A stretch of DNA of 64,000 nt from an uncultured Clostridium sp. (GCA_900549235.1 URNT01000018.1:1-64000), one strand, 5' to 3'; shown: positions 1-7,894, numbered from the stretch's first letter. Notes: generated by a model from the letters alone, not told the origin. Made by a program: numbers and translations.

Positions 1-1058
1 GGGTTTATGACCGCTTCACCAGAAAAATCAGCACCTTTACTGCTGCCATGGGCGGGGCAAAGGAGGTTGCCACCCAGGTATTTGACGCGGATTCAGCGGA
101 TCTGGACAGTGTGATCGGGCCCATTTACCATGAACAGTTAAGAGACGATATTGAGCTGTTAGACGGGGCCAGCGATGAGCTGGATATGGACCGGGTCCAG
201 AGAGGAGATCTGTCTCCTGTATTTTTCGGCTCTGCCCTTACAAACTTCGGTGTGGAGACATTTCTGGAGCATTTTCTGAAAATGACCACTTCACCTCTTC
301 CAAGAATGTCTCTTCAGGGAGAGATTGATCCCTTCCGGCCGGATTTTTCCGCCTTTGTATTTAAGATCCAGGCAAATATGAACAAGGCCCACCGGGACAG
401 GATCGCCTTTATGCGGATCTGTTCCGGTAAATTTGAGGCGGGTATGGAGGTAAATCACGTTCAGGGCGGCAAGAAGATCCGTCTGACCCAGCCTCAGCAG
501 CTGATGGCCCAGGACAGAAAAATCGTGGAGGAGGCTTACGCCGGAGATATTATCGGCGTCTTTGATCCGGGTATTTTCTCCATCGGTGATACCCTCTGCA
601 CCTCCAATGAAAAGTTTGAGTTTGAAGGGATTCCCACCTTCGCTCCCGAGCATTTCGCAAGGGTGCGCCAGGTGGATACCATGAAGCGCAAGCAGTTTAT
701 AAAGGGTGTGAACCAGATCGCCCAGGAGGGCGCCATCCAGATCTTCCAGGAGTTTAATTCCGGTATGGAGGAGATCATCGTAGGGGTGGTAGGAGTGCTC
801 CAGTTTGAGGTGCTGACCTACCGCCTGCAGAATGAATACAACGTAGAGGTGATCCTTGAAAAGCTGCCCTATGAGCACATCCGCTGGGTAGAGAATCCCC
901 AGGAGGTGGATGTGGCCCGGATCCAGGGTACTTCCGATATGAAGCGGATCAAGGATCTGAAGGATAACCCCCTGCTCCTGTTTATCAACAGCTGGAGCGT
1001 GGGAATGGTGTTAGACAGGAACCCGCAGCTTAAGCTGTCCGAATTTGGACGTTCATAA
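1..1058 (+). CDS. prfC: Peptide chain release factor 3, 3' part (5' truncated)
   Basis: This is the C-terminal part (about 351 residues) of release factor 3, the translational GTPase that uses GTP to remove RF1/RF2 from the ribosome after termination. The frame is open from base 3 with no start, so the GTP-binding head lies left of the window. What is visible fits the family in order: the end of the G domain (PVFFGSALTNFGVETFLEHF), an EF-Tu-like domain II around FKIQANMNKAHRDRIAF, then the RF3-specific C-terminal domain with GVVGVLQFEVLTYRL and the HIRW segment. It stops at TAA 1056-1058, 18 bases before yqeY. Another translational GTPase is unlikely because of the RF3-type C-terminus. Confidence 0.95.
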   Translation, partial: VYDRFTRKISTFTAAMGGAKEVATQVFDADSADLDSVIGPIYHEQLRDDIELLDGASDELDMDRVQRGDLSPVFFGSALTNFGVETFLEHFLKMTTSPLPRMSLQGEIDPFRPDFSAFVFKIQANMNKAHRDRIAFMRICSGKFEAGMEVNHVQGGKKIRLTQPQQLMAQDRKIVEEAYAGDIIGVFDPGIFSIGDTLCTSNEKFEFEGIPTFAPEHFARVRQVDTMKRKQFIKGVNQIAQEGAIQIFQEFNSGMEEIIVGVVGVLQFEVLTYRLQNEYNVEVILEKLPYEHIRWVENPQEVDVARIQGTSDMKRIKDLKDNPLLLFINSWSVGMVLDRNPQLKLSEFGRS

Positions 1059-1076
1059 GGATAAGGAGGCAGTCAT

Positions 1077-1523
1077 ATGAGTAAGATCGACGTAGTACGG
1101 GCCGCTATGGTAGAGGCCATGAAGGCAAAGGATAAGGCAAGAAAAGACTCCCTTTCCATGCTTCTTTCTGCGCTGAAAAATGCCCAGATTGACAAGCGTG
1201 AGCCCCTGACAGAGGCAGAGGAGGACGCCATTGTCAAAAAGGAGATCAAGCAGACCCAGGAGACCTATAACCTGGCCCCTGAGGACCGGGAGGACATCCG
1301 CAGCGAGGCGGCGGCCAGACTGGCTGTTTATAAGGAATTTGCCCCTGAGGATATGAGTGTGGAGGCCATCCGCCAGGTGATCGGGGAGGTTCTTGCAGAG
1401 CTTGGGATCAGCCAGCCAGGTCCTAAGGACAAGGGAGCCATTATGAAGGCCCTGATGCCCAGGGTGAAGGGAAAAGCAGACGGAAAAGTGGTAAATGAAA
1501 CCCTGGGGGCTATGCTTAAATAG
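1077..1523 (+). CDS. yqeY: YqeY / GatB-YqeY domain protein
   Basis: This 148-residue protein matches the YqeY family, free-standing relatives of the C-terminal tRNA-binding tail of GatB. The exact role is not settled; a tRNA- or amidotransferase-related function is usually proposed. The sequence is highly helical and charged, with the family pattern AMKAKDKARKDSLSMLLSAL near the N-terminus and a C-terminal helical half ending in VNETLGAMLK. Start ATG 1077 has a good ribosome site (AAGGAGG about ten bases upstream). The short gap after prfC suggests co-transcription. Confidence 0.9.
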   Translation: MSKIDVVRAAMVEAMKAKDKARKDSLSMLLSALKNAQIDKREPLTEAEEDAIVKKEIKQTQETYNLAPEDREDIRSEAAARLAVYKEFAPEDMSVEAIRQVIGEVLAELGISQPGPKDKGAIMKALMPRVKGKADGKVVNETLGAMLK

Positions 1524-1566
1524 TAAACCTACATGCGCCCGGCAGGCAAGCGCACCATCAACCCAT

Positions 1567-1629
1567 AAAAGTCTGGCGGGCACATGGGGCATCCCTGAAC
1601 TGATGCCCGCCTGACGGCGGCGGGGACTT
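1567..1629. repeat. Strong inverted repeat between yqeY and pepV-like gene
   Basis: GGCGGGCA (1575-1582) faces TGCCCGCC (1604-1611). After a T-T mismatch, GTC 1571-1573 pairs with GAC 1613-1615, and AAAGTC and GACTTT flank the region further out. There is no U-run after the stem, so it is not a clear intrinsic terminator. It may be an mRNA structure or processing site; the function is unknown. Confidence 0.5.
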
Positions 1630-1654
1630 TCAGAGTAAAAGGAGAAGAATATCC

Positions 1655-3058
1655 ATGTACAGAGAAGAAATTGAGCGTTACATTGACAGCCACAGAAGTG
1701 AGATGATCGAGGACATCTGCACTCTGTGCCGGATCAACAGTGAGAAAACGGCTTATGTAGAAGGAAAGCCCTTTGGAGAGGGAAATTTTGCCGCTCTCCA
1801 GACCGCCCTTTCCATGGCAGAGCGTTATGGCTTTTCGATTAATAATTACGACAACTATGTAGGGACAGCAGATCTGAATGATAAGGAAAAGCAGCTGGAT
1901 ATACTGGCCCACCTGGATGTGGTGCCGGCAGGAGAGGGCTGGACAGTAACAGAGCCCTACGCTCCTCTTGAAAAGGACGGAAGGCTTTACGGCCGCGGCA
2001 CCGCGGATGACAAGGGCCCTGCCGTAGCTGCTCTCTATGCCATGAGAGCTGTTAAGGAATTAAATATCCCTCTTAAGAAAAATGTACGCCTGATCCTGGG
2101 CACCGATGAGGAATGTGGAAGCTCCGACATTGCCGTATATTATGACAGAGAAGAAGAGGCCCCCATGACCTTCTCTCCGGACGCCTCCTTCCCTGTGACC
2201 AATACAGAAAAGGGCCGTCTGCCGGGACAGTTTTCTGCCTCCTTCCAGCCCTCAGGGGAGCTTCCAAAGCTGGTATCCCTGGAAGCGGGTACCAAGGTAA
2301 ATGTAGTTCCCGGAAAGGCAAAGGCTGTCCTTAAGGGACTGACCCTGGAGACTCTGGAGACAGCGGCTGGGGCAGCAGAGAAGGAGACCGGCATCCAGTT
2401 TTGCTTTGAGCCGGATCTGGATCAGATCACTGTGGTGGCAGAGGGCGCAGGAGCCCACGCCTCCACTCCCCAGGAAGGGAAAAATGCCCTTACCGGCCTG
2501 CTGGCCTTTCTGGTACAGCTGCCCCTGGCTGACTGCGGACAGCTGACTGCCTTAAAGGCCCTTGCAAGACTGATCCCCCACGGAGATACAGAAGGGAAGG
2601 CTCTGGGCGTTGCCATGGCAGATGAGCTGTCAGGAGCCTTGACTCTGGCTTTTAGTATGCTGACTGTGGATGAGGGGCATCTGGAGGGTATGTTTGACAG
2701 CCGCTGCCCGGTCTGCGCCAATGAGGATAATGTTTTAAAGGTAATCAGGGAAAAAATGGCAGCTCAGGGCCTGGAGCTTACAAACCAGTCCATGACGCCG
2801 CCTCATCATGTAGACGGAAACTCTCATTTTGTAAAAACCCTGAACCGGGTCTATGAGGAGTATACCGGTTTAAAGGGCGGCTGCCAGGCTACCGGAGGCG
2901 GCACTTATGTCCATAATTTGAAGAACGGCGTAGCCTTTGGAGCTTCATTTCCGGGTACAGACAACCGGATGCATGGAGCAGATGAATTTGCTGAGATCGA
3001 TCAGCTCCTGGCAAGCGCCAAGATCTTTGCCCAGGTGATCGCAGATCTTTGCGGTTAA
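1655..3058 (+). CDS. PepV/Sapep-family M20 metal-dependent dipeptidase
   Basis: This 467-residue protein is an M20-family dipeptidase of the PepV/Sapep type, cytoplasmic enzymes that cleave dipeptides with two metal ions. Metal-site motifs are visible: DILAHLDVVPAGEGW (His and Asp of the first ligand group), GRGTADDKGP (bridging Asp with the following Lys-Gly), and LGTDEECGSSD (catalytic Glu pair). A lid domain follows, and the final histidine ligand lies near the C-terminus in FPGTDNRMHGADEF. Length matches the family. Start ATG 1655 follows AAAAGGAGAAG. No signal peptide is seen. Substrate preference cannot be read from the sequence. Confidence 0.9.
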   Translation: MYREEIERYIDSHRSEMIEDICTLCRINSEKTAYVEGKPFGEGNFAALQTALSMAERYGFSINNYDNYVGTADLNDKEKQLDILAHLDVVPAGEGWTVTEPYAPLEKDGRLYGRGTADDKGPAVAALYAMRAVKELNIPLKKNVRLILGTDEECGSSDIAVYYDREEEAPMTFSPDASFPVTNTEKGRLPGQFSASFQPSGELPKLVSLEAGTKVNVVPGKAKAVLKGLTLETLETAAGAAEKETGIQFCFEPDLDQITVVAEGAGAHASTPQEGKNALTGLLAFLVQLPLADCGQLTALKALARLIPHGDTEGKALGVAMADELSGALTLAFSMLTVDEGHLEGMFDSRCPVCANEDNVLKVIREKMAAQGLELTNQSMTPPHHVDGNSHFVKTLNRVYEEYTGLKGGCQATGGGTYVHNLKNGVAFGASFPGTDNRMHGADEFAEIDQLLASAKIFAQVIADLCG

Positions 3059-3065
3059 AATTTAC

Positions 3066-3094
3066 TTGACAAACCGGTTTAAGTGATGTATCTT
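3066..3094 (+). promoter_or_regulatory. Promoter of the Met-rich leader / metNIQ
   Basis: A perfect -35 TTGACA (3066-3071) is followed after exactly 17 bases by TATCTT (3089-3094). It begins eight bases after the dipeptidase stop and drives the leader peptide and terminator described next. Confidence 0.7.
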
Positions 3095-3141
3095 CATAAC
3101 AAGACATTTCCAGTCTTAGATTTCGACTACAGGAGGAACCT

Positions 3142-3231
3142 ATGAACCAGTTCAGAGCCATGCAGATGGATATGGATATGATGAACAGCATGTACATGAT
3201 GTGCTGTGTATCCTCATGCCTGGAAAACTGA
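3142..3231 (+). CDS. 29-residue Met-rich leader peptide upstream of metNIQ
   Basis: A short frame starts at ATG 3142 behind a consensus ribosome site (AGGAGG at 3131-3136) and ends at TGA 3229-3231. Nine of its 29 residues are methionine, with two adjacent Met-Met pairs (codons 13-14 and 19-20) and a Cys-Cys pair, in the segment MDMDMMNSMYMMCC. It sits between its own promoter and an intrinsic terminator, directly before a methionine transporter operon. The natural reading is a leader peptide whose translation senses charged tRNA-Met (or Cys) and sets termination. This role is inferred from layout; a small functional protein cannot be excluded. Confidence 0.7.
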   Translation: MNQFRAMQMDMDMMNSMYMMCCVSSCLEN

Positions 3232-3305
3232 ATCGGTGTTTTAACTGTATGGATTAGAAGAGATAAAAGGATTTCCTTGTTTTAAGCAGTAAAAGGGTGA
3301 ATTCG

Positions 3306-3344
3306 GGGGCCGCAAGTCCGTGCAGGGCATGCGGTCCCTTTTTT
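3306..3344 (+). terminator. Attenuator terminator before metN
   Basis: GGGGCCGCA (3306-3314) pairs over nine positions (one G-U) with TGCGGTCCC (3330-3338), closed by a 15-base loop and followed by TTTTTT (3339-3344). It lies after the leader frame and before metN. Part of the loop and 3' arm (3325-3331) can pair with bases 3215-3221 at the end of the leader frame, a possible weak antiterminator. Confidence 0.75.
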
Positions 3345-3371
3345 GGACATTATGATGAAAGGAATAAGGTT

Positions 3372-4382
3372 ATGGAAGAAAGAGACAGGATCATTCGTCT
3401 GGAGCATCTGGGCAAGCAGTTTGAGACGTCAAACGGAACAGTGACAGCTCTGGAGGATATTAATCTGGAAATTTGCAGCGGCGAGATCTTTGGCATCATT
3501 GGCTTATCCGGAGCGGGAAAGAGTACCTTGGTGCGCTGTATCAATTATCTGGAGGTGCCTACAGCGGGAAAAGTGATCTTTGAGGGAAAGGATCTTTCCA
3601 CTATGAAGGAGGCGCAGATACGGAAGGCGAGACAGTCCATGGGCATGATCTTTCAGCAGTTTAACCTTCTGGCTCAGAGAAATGTGCTCCAGAATGTATG
3701 CTTTCCCATGGAAATCGCCGGAGTGTCCAGGGCAGAGGCCAAAAAGCGGGCGGAGGAGCTTCTGGCTCTGGTGGGCCTTGAGGACCGTATGAAGGCCTAT
3801 CCGGCCCAGTTATCCGGCGGCCAGAAGCAGAGAGTGGCTATTGCCAGAGCCATGGCCACCAACCCAAGAGTGCTTCTCTGCGACGAGGCCACCAGTGCCC
3901 TGGATCCAAATACCACCAAGTCCATTCTCCAGCTTTTAAAGAAGATCAACCGTGAAATGGGCATTACCGTGATTATGATCACCCATGAGATGGCAGTGAT
4001 CGAATCCATCTGCGACCGGGTGGCCATCATTGCAGACAGCCGGATCGCGGAGATGGGAAAGGTATCCGAGATTTTCTCCGGTCCTAAATCCGAGATCGGG
4101 CGCCAGCTGATCCTGGGAGATGTGGCAGGGCAGAGCATCCGCTTCGGCACCTCCCGCCAGATCCGTATTATCTTTGACGGACGGGAATCCTCCGAGCCGG
4201 TGATCTCCAATATGGTCCTGGCCTGCAAGGTGCCGGTGAATATCATGCACGCAGACACCAGGGATATAGAAGGAAAGGCCATGGGACAGATGCTGATCCA
4301 GCTGCCTGAGGATGAGGCGGACGGAGCAAGGATCCGCAATTATCTGAAAACGGCCAATGTAACATTTGAGGAGGTGGGTTAA
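3372..4382 (+). CDS. metN: Methionine ABC transporter ATP-binding protein
   Basis: This 336-residue ATPase powers the MetNIQ importer. Walker A is GLSGAGKST (about residues 44-52), the signature is LSGGQKQRVAIARA (from about 147), Walker B is VLLCDEATSALD, and the switch His is in MITHEM. The last 80 or so residues form the NIL domain, the methionine-sensing C-terminal domain characteristic of MetN. I chose ATG 3372 (MEERDRIIRLEHL) because it follows AAAGGA and lies after the terminator; a longer frame opens upstream but would run through the terminator stem. It is followed after one base by metI. Expression is probably set by the upstream leader and terminator. Confidence 0.93.
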   Translation: MEERDRIIRLEHLGKQFETSNGTVTALEDINLEICSGEIFGIIGLSGAGKSTLVRCINYLEVPTAGKVIFEGKDLSTMKEAQIRKARQSMGMIFQQFNLLAQRNVLQNVCFPMEIAGVSRAEAKKRAEELLALVGLEDRMKAYPAQLSGGQKQRVAIARAMATNPRVLLCDEATSALDPNTTKSILQLLKKINREMGITVIMITHEMAVIESICDRVAIIADSRIAEMGKVSEIFSGPKSEIGRQLILGDVAGQSIRFGTSRQIRIIFDGRESSEPVISNMVLACKVPVNIMHADTRDIEGKAMGQMLIQLPEDEADGARIRNYLKTANVTFEEVG

Positions 4383-4383
4383 G

Positions 4384-5049
4384 ATGCAGTTTGATCAGGC
4401 AACCATTACTATGCTGATTGAGGGCGTCAGGGATACCCTTTATATGGTCATCCTTTCGTCTCTTTTATCCTATATCATCGGTATCCCTCTGGGGATCGCC
4501 CTGGTGGTGACAGACCGGGAGGGGATCTGCCCCATGCCCGGATTTAACAAGGTGGCAGGCGTGATCATCAACCTGCTGCGCTCCATTCCCTTTATTATCC
4601 TGCTGATCATGGTGATCCCATTTACCAGGGTACTGATCGGGAGGATCACAGGGCCAAACGCGGCTGTGGTTCCCCTTGTGATCTCTGCCTTCCCCTATAT
4701 CAGCCGTATGGTGGAATCCTCTCTAAAGGAGGTGGATGCAGGTGTTATCGAGGCAGCCAAGTCCATGGGGGCTTCTACGGGACAGATCATCTGGAAGGTT
4801 CTTCTGCCGGAGGCTAAGCCTTCTCTGCTGATCGGAGCCGCCATTTCCATTACTACTATTCTGGGATATTCGGCTATGGCAGGCAGTGTAGGAGCCGGAG
4901 GACTGGGAGATATTGCCATCCGCTACGGCCTTCATCGGTATCAGGCAGATATGATGCTTGTTACAGTGGTGATCCTGGTGGTGATCGTACAGCTGATCCA
5001 GGAGGGCTTTATGAGGGCCGCAAGAAGGAGCGATAAGAGAATACGATAG
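4384..5049 (+). CDS. metI: Methionine ABC transporter permease
   Basis: This 221-residue membrane protein is the permease of the MetNIQ importer. It has about five hydrophobic segments and the permease EAA-type loop (EVDAGVIEAAKSMGASTGQI) that docks on MetN. ATG 4384 is preferred because the GAGGAGG ribosome site lies within the end of metN, seven bases upstream. It ends 55 bases before metQ. Length and pattern match the MetI family. Confidence 0.93.
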   Translation: MQFDQATITMLIEGVRDTLYMVILSSLLSYIIGIPLGIALVVTDREGICPMPGFNKVAGVIINLLRSIPFIILLIMVIPFTRVLIGRITGPNAAVVPLVISAFPYISRMVESSLKEVDAGVIEAAKSMGASTGQIIWKVLLPEAKPSLLIGAAISITTILGYSAMAGSVGAGGLGDIAIRYGLHRYQADMMLVTVVILVVIVQLIQEGFMRAARRSDKRIR

Positions 5050-5104
5050 GATCTGCCTGCATGACGGGCTGATTTTATAAAAAAGATATGAGGAGGAAGT
5101 AATT

Positions 5105-6004
5105 ATGAAAAAGAGATTTTTAAGCGCAGCAGCAGCTGCAGTGGCAGCGGTAGCATTATTGACTGCCTGCTCTGGAGGACAGCAGGAAAGTACGGCTTCC
5201 CAGAGCACAGAGGCTGCAGGGACCACAGAGGCTTCAGGCGAGACAGCAGAGGCCTCAGAGGAGGCTCCGGCGGAGCTTAAGGAAATCGTTGTGGGTGCAA
5301 GCCCCGCGCCCCACGCGGAGATTTTGAAGGCGGCAGAGGATGTACTGGCTTCTAAGGGCTATAAGCTGAAAATTGTCGAGTATACCGATTATGTGATCCC
5401 TAACAATGCCCTGGATTCCGGCGATCTGGATGCGAATTATTTCCAGCACAAGCCTTACCTGGATTCCTTCAATGAGCAGAATGGCACAAAGCTGGTAAGC
5501 GCGGGAGCCATACACTATGAGCCCTTTGGCATCTACGGCGGAAAATGCAGCTCTTTAGAGGAGCTTCCAGATGGAGCCAGCGTACTGGTTCCAAATGACA
5601 TCAGCAATGAGGCAAGAGCCCTTCTTTTACTGGAGGCAGAGGGCCTGATCAAGTTAAAGGAAGGCGCCGGACTGGAGGCCACCCAGAAGGATATTGTTGA
5701 AAATCCAAAGAACTTGAAGTTTGTAGAGCTGGAAGCAGCCCTGCTGCCCCGTTCCCTGCCGGATGAGGACATTGCTGTTATCAACGGAAACTATGCTATC
5801 GAAGCAGGGCTGAAGGTAAGCGATGCTCTGGCAACAGAGGACGCAGAGTCTCTGGCGGCAGAAACCTATGGCAACATTGTGGCAGTAAGAGAAGGCGATG
5901 AGAACAGAGAGGAGATCAAGGCTCTGATGGAAGCCCTGACAAGTCCTGAGGTAAAGGAATTTATGGAAACCACCTATGAAGGAGCTGTGGTTCCTCTGTT
6001 CTAA
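5105..6004 (+). CDS. metQ: MetQ-family methionine-binding lipoprotein
   Basis: This 299-residue substrate-binding lipoprotein belongs to the NlpA/MetQ family. The N-terminus has a lysine start, a hydrophobic core and the lipobox LLTAC, so the mature protein would be anchored through that Cys. A low-complexity Ser/Thr/Ala/Glu linker (about residues 25-55) precedes the binding domain, which carries family motifs such as GASPAPHAEIL, SGDLDANYFQHKPYL and VINGNYAIEAGL. A good ribosome site (GAGGAGG) precedes ATG 5105. It completes metNIQ. MetQ proteins can bind L- or D-methionine; the ligand is inferred. Confidence 0.92.
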   Translation: MKKRFLSAAAAAVAAVALLTACSGGQQESTASQSTEAAGTTEASGETAEASEEAPAELKEIVVGASPAPHAEILKAAEDVLASKGYKLKIVEYTDYVIPNNALDSGDLDANYFQHKPYLDSFNEQNGTKLVSAGAIHYEPFGIYGGKCSSLEELPDGASVLVPNDISNEARALLLLEAEGLIKLKEGAGLEATQKDIVENPKNLKFVELEAALLPRSLPDEDIAVINGNYAIEAGLKVSDALATEDAESLAAETYGNIVAVREGDENREEIKALMEALTSPEVKEFMETTYEGAVVPLF

Positions 6005-6016
6005 AGGAGGAGAAAA

Positions 6017-6388
6017 ATGGAAGAAGACCGCAGAGAAGACTGGATCCGCCCGGGAGAAAATGGCGGTGAATACCGCCCCTGGGTGATATCAGAGAACAAT
6101 GGAGGCCAGGGGCAGAGGCGTCCGGAGATTACGCCTCCCCTTCCCGGTGAGAAAAATAACATGGCTCTCGCCTCCCTGGTTCTCGGTATCCTGTCCCTTG
6201 TTACCTGCTGCTGCAGCTGCCTGGCAGTTGTCCTTGGAGCACTGGGCATCATATTTGCCTTCCTGTCAAAAGAGGACCGCCCCATGTGCAGCCAGGCGAA
6301 AGCCGGCCTGATCCTCTCCTGTGTGGGAGTAGGACTTGCCATTGTTACGGTGATCCTGGGGGTTGCGGTGAATTTGATGTATTATTAA
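6017..6388 (+). CDS. DUF4190-type small membrane protein
   Basis: This 123-residue protein has a polar, charged N-terminal half of about 48 residues followed by two hydrophobic segments (MALASLVLGILSLVTCCCSC onward, and GLILSCVGVGLAIVTVILGV), the typical DUF4190 arrangement. A run of four cysteines sits at the end of the first membrane segment. It starts 13 bases after metQ with a strong ribosome site (AAAGGAGG), so it may be translated from the met mRNA. Function unknown. Confidence 0.7.
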   Translation: MEEDRREDWIRPGENGGEYRPWVISENNGGQGQRRPEITPPLPGEKNNMALASLVLGILSLVTCCCSCLAVVLGALGIIFAFLSKEDRPMCSQAKAGLILSCVGVGLAIVTVILGVAVNLMYY

Positions 6389-6400
6389 GAGGGATAAACG

Positions 6401-6464
6401 GTGATAAAGCGCCTTCCAGACGCATAGGCTGTAAAAAGCAGCGCAGGGGAGGCGCTTTATCGTG
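6401..6464 (+). promoter_or_regulatory. Hairpin enclosing the ribosome site and GTG start of the YlmC/YmxH gene
   Basis: GATAAAGCGCCT (6403-6414) is perfectly complementary to AGGCGCTTTATC (6450-6461). Two more G-U pairs would reach into the GTG start at 6462. The 3' arm includes the end of the ribosome site (AGGGGAGG, 6445-6452). The loop of 35 bases holds a small inner stem. Folding would hide the translation start. The regulatory role is inferred. Confidence 0.55.
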
Positions 6465-6722
6465 CGAATATTCGATCTCAAGCAAAAAGAAGTCATAAAC
6501 ATAAAAGACTGCCGGCGTCTTGGATTTGTGGGAGATGTGGATTTTGATATGGAAACAGGCTGCATGATCGCCATCATCGTACCGGGGCCGGGGTGTATCT
6601 GCGGGTTTCTTGGCAGGGAGAAGGAGTATGTGATTCCATTCTGTGACATATGCCAGGTGGGGAGTGATATTATCCTGGTGGAACTGAAGGAGGAAAAAAA
6701 GAAGGAACACGGAAAGGAATAA
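6462..6722 (+). CDS. YlmC/YmxH family PRC-barrel protein
   Basis: This 86-residue protein matches the YlmC/YmxH family of small PRC-barrel proteins found in spore-forming Firmicutes; some members are linked with sporulation but the biochemical role is unknown. Visible features are the opening RIFDLKQKEVINIKDCRRLG, the beta-barrel pattern with GDVDFDMETG, and a charged C-terminal tail (KEEKKKEHGKE). The start is GTG 6462, nine bases after AGGGGAGG; no upstream ATG fits. The start lies at the edge of a 12-bp hairpin, which could control its translation. Confidence 0.8.
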   Translation: MRIFDLKQKEVINIKDCRRLGFVGDVDFDMETGCMIAIIVPGPGCICGFLGREKEYVIPFCDICQVGSDIILVELKEEKKKEHGKE

Positions 6723-7030
6723 AAGCCTCTATAGGCTCTAAAAAGAGGAGTGGCCGGCAAAGTAACCTCTGCCGGCCGGTTTGTGAGAAAAAGTTGTATG
6801 AAAAGCATAAGCTTCTTACACTCGTAAATATAGCAGGAAATTGTGATGAAATTGTGTTAAAAATGTGAAGTTTTTGTAACGGCGCGGGGGATAAAAATCA
6901 TTCGGAGGGGAATGCCGGCCCGTAATGGGGGAGATGGCCGGCATTCCATGAAGAAATTCTGGTTAAAGTATAGCACAGGCGGGGGCATGAGAAAACCCAT
7001 CTTACTGAATGGAAAGTAAAATTACCAAAG
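6723..7030. other. Intergenic region with two GGCCGGC-containing hairpins
   Basis: No gene is seen in these 308 bases between two convergent genes. GGCCGGCA (6752-6759) faces TGCCGGCC (6770-6777) around a 10-base loop, and GGAATGCCGGCC (6909-6920) faces GGCCGGCATTCC (6936-6947), a perfect 12-bp stem with a 15-base loop. Both share the GGCCGGCA core. Neither has a proper U-run. They may be transcript-end structures or REP-like elements. The bases between them are AT-rich. Confidence 0.55.
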
Positions 7031-7786
7031 TCACAGGCTATTATGGATCAGTTCCAGAATGGCCTTTAATTCTCCAGCATCAGCCTGTCCTGGCGCAGAT
7101 GCCTGCCCTGCGGTTCCAAAGGTAAGGCAGGAACCAAAGATCTCACCTGTAAAGCGGCTGGGCATACCAAGCCCCTTCATGGACATGGTGATTACTGGAC
7201 AGGAAAGCTGCTCCTTTGCCTGGAGGGTAGCCTCTAAAAGGGTCAGTACATCTCTGGGGCTCTGGGGCGTGACTGCGATCTTTGCGATGTCGGCACCTGA
7301 TTCCTCCATCTGCTTTAAGCGGGCGAGGATTTCATTTCCCGAGGGGGTGGCAGAAAAATCGTGGCTGGATAAAATGGTTTTTACACCCTGGTCATGGGCC
7401 AGCCGGATCAGCTCCTTAACCTCCCTGGTACCGGAAAAAAGCTCGATGTCTGCCAGGTCCGGGATGCCGGAAGAAATGACAGCAGCCGTCAGCTTATGGT
7501 AGTCCTGGAGGGAAGCGGGAAGATGGCCGCCTTCCTTGCTGGTGCGGAAGGTAAAAAGAAGAGGAAGGGGTTCTGCTTCCTTTTTAAGCTTTTCTGCAAT
7601 CTTCTCAGCATAGCCGGGTCTTAAAATATCCTCCATCCAGTCGGCCCTCCATTCGATCAGGTCGCAGAGGTCCGGGGACAGCCTCCCGGCAGTCTCAAGG
7701 AGCGCCTGGGGAGTAGTGTTTACAAGGGGGATACAGATTTTCGGACGTCCTTCTCCAAGGACCATATCTTTTATTCGGATTGTCAT
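7031..7786 (-). CDS. aroD: 3-dehydroquinate dehydratase, type I
   Basis: This 251-residue enzyme converts 3-dehydroquinate to 3-dehydroshikimate, step three of the shikimate pathway. It is the type I class, which forms a Schiff base. Expected elements are present: LIEWRADWMED near residue 45, the catalytic His in ILSSHDFSATP, the Schiff-base Lys in ADIAKIAVTPQS, and the C-terminal MSMKGLGMPSRFTGEIFGS lid segment. It is transcribed away from nrdR. Other aro genes lie nearby (aroE-aroK at 8.9 kb) and at 44-48 kb. Confidence 0.95.
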   Translation of the reverse strand: MTIRIKDMVLGEGRPKICIPLVNTTPQALLETAGRLSPDLCDLIEWRADWMEDILRPGYAEKIAEKLKKEAEPLPLLFTFRTSKEGGHLPASLQDYHKLTAAVISSGIPDLADIELFSGTREVKELIRLAHDQGVKTILSSHDFSATPSGNEILARLKQMEESGADIAKIAVTPQSPRDVLTLLEATLQAKEQLSCPVITMSMKGLGMPSRFTGEIFGSCLTFGTAGQASAPGQADAGELKAILELIHNSL

Positions 7787-7815
7787 AGTCAGACCAGCCT
7801 TTCTTGTTTTTTCCT

Positions 7816-7844
7816 ATTATAATTCCATTTTTCAGATCCGTCTA
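7816..7844 (-). promoter_or_regulatory. Possible aroD promoter
   Basis: On the minus strand, TATAAT (7816-7821) lies 17 bases downstream of TAGACG (7839-7844). The -10 is perfect, the -35 weak (4 of 6). Confidence 0.45.
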
Positions 7845-7865
7845 TGAAAACTCACACAAAAGCTC

Positions 7866-7894
7866 TTGCGCTCAAAAGGGGATTCGGTTAAAAT
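7866..7894 (+). promoter_or_regulatory. nrdR promoter
   Basis: TTGCGC (7866-7871), 17 bases, then TAAAAT (7889-7894), about 44 bases before the nrdR start. Confidence 0.55.

Noticed and set aside
3059..3371. SAM riboswitch or T-box before metN
   Set aside because: Conserved cores of neither (for SAM the kink-turn segments, for T-box the GTGGTACCGCG) were found; the short frame and terminator explain the region.
6909..6947. Intrinsic terminator
   Set aside because: Perfect stem but no adjacent U-run on either strand.
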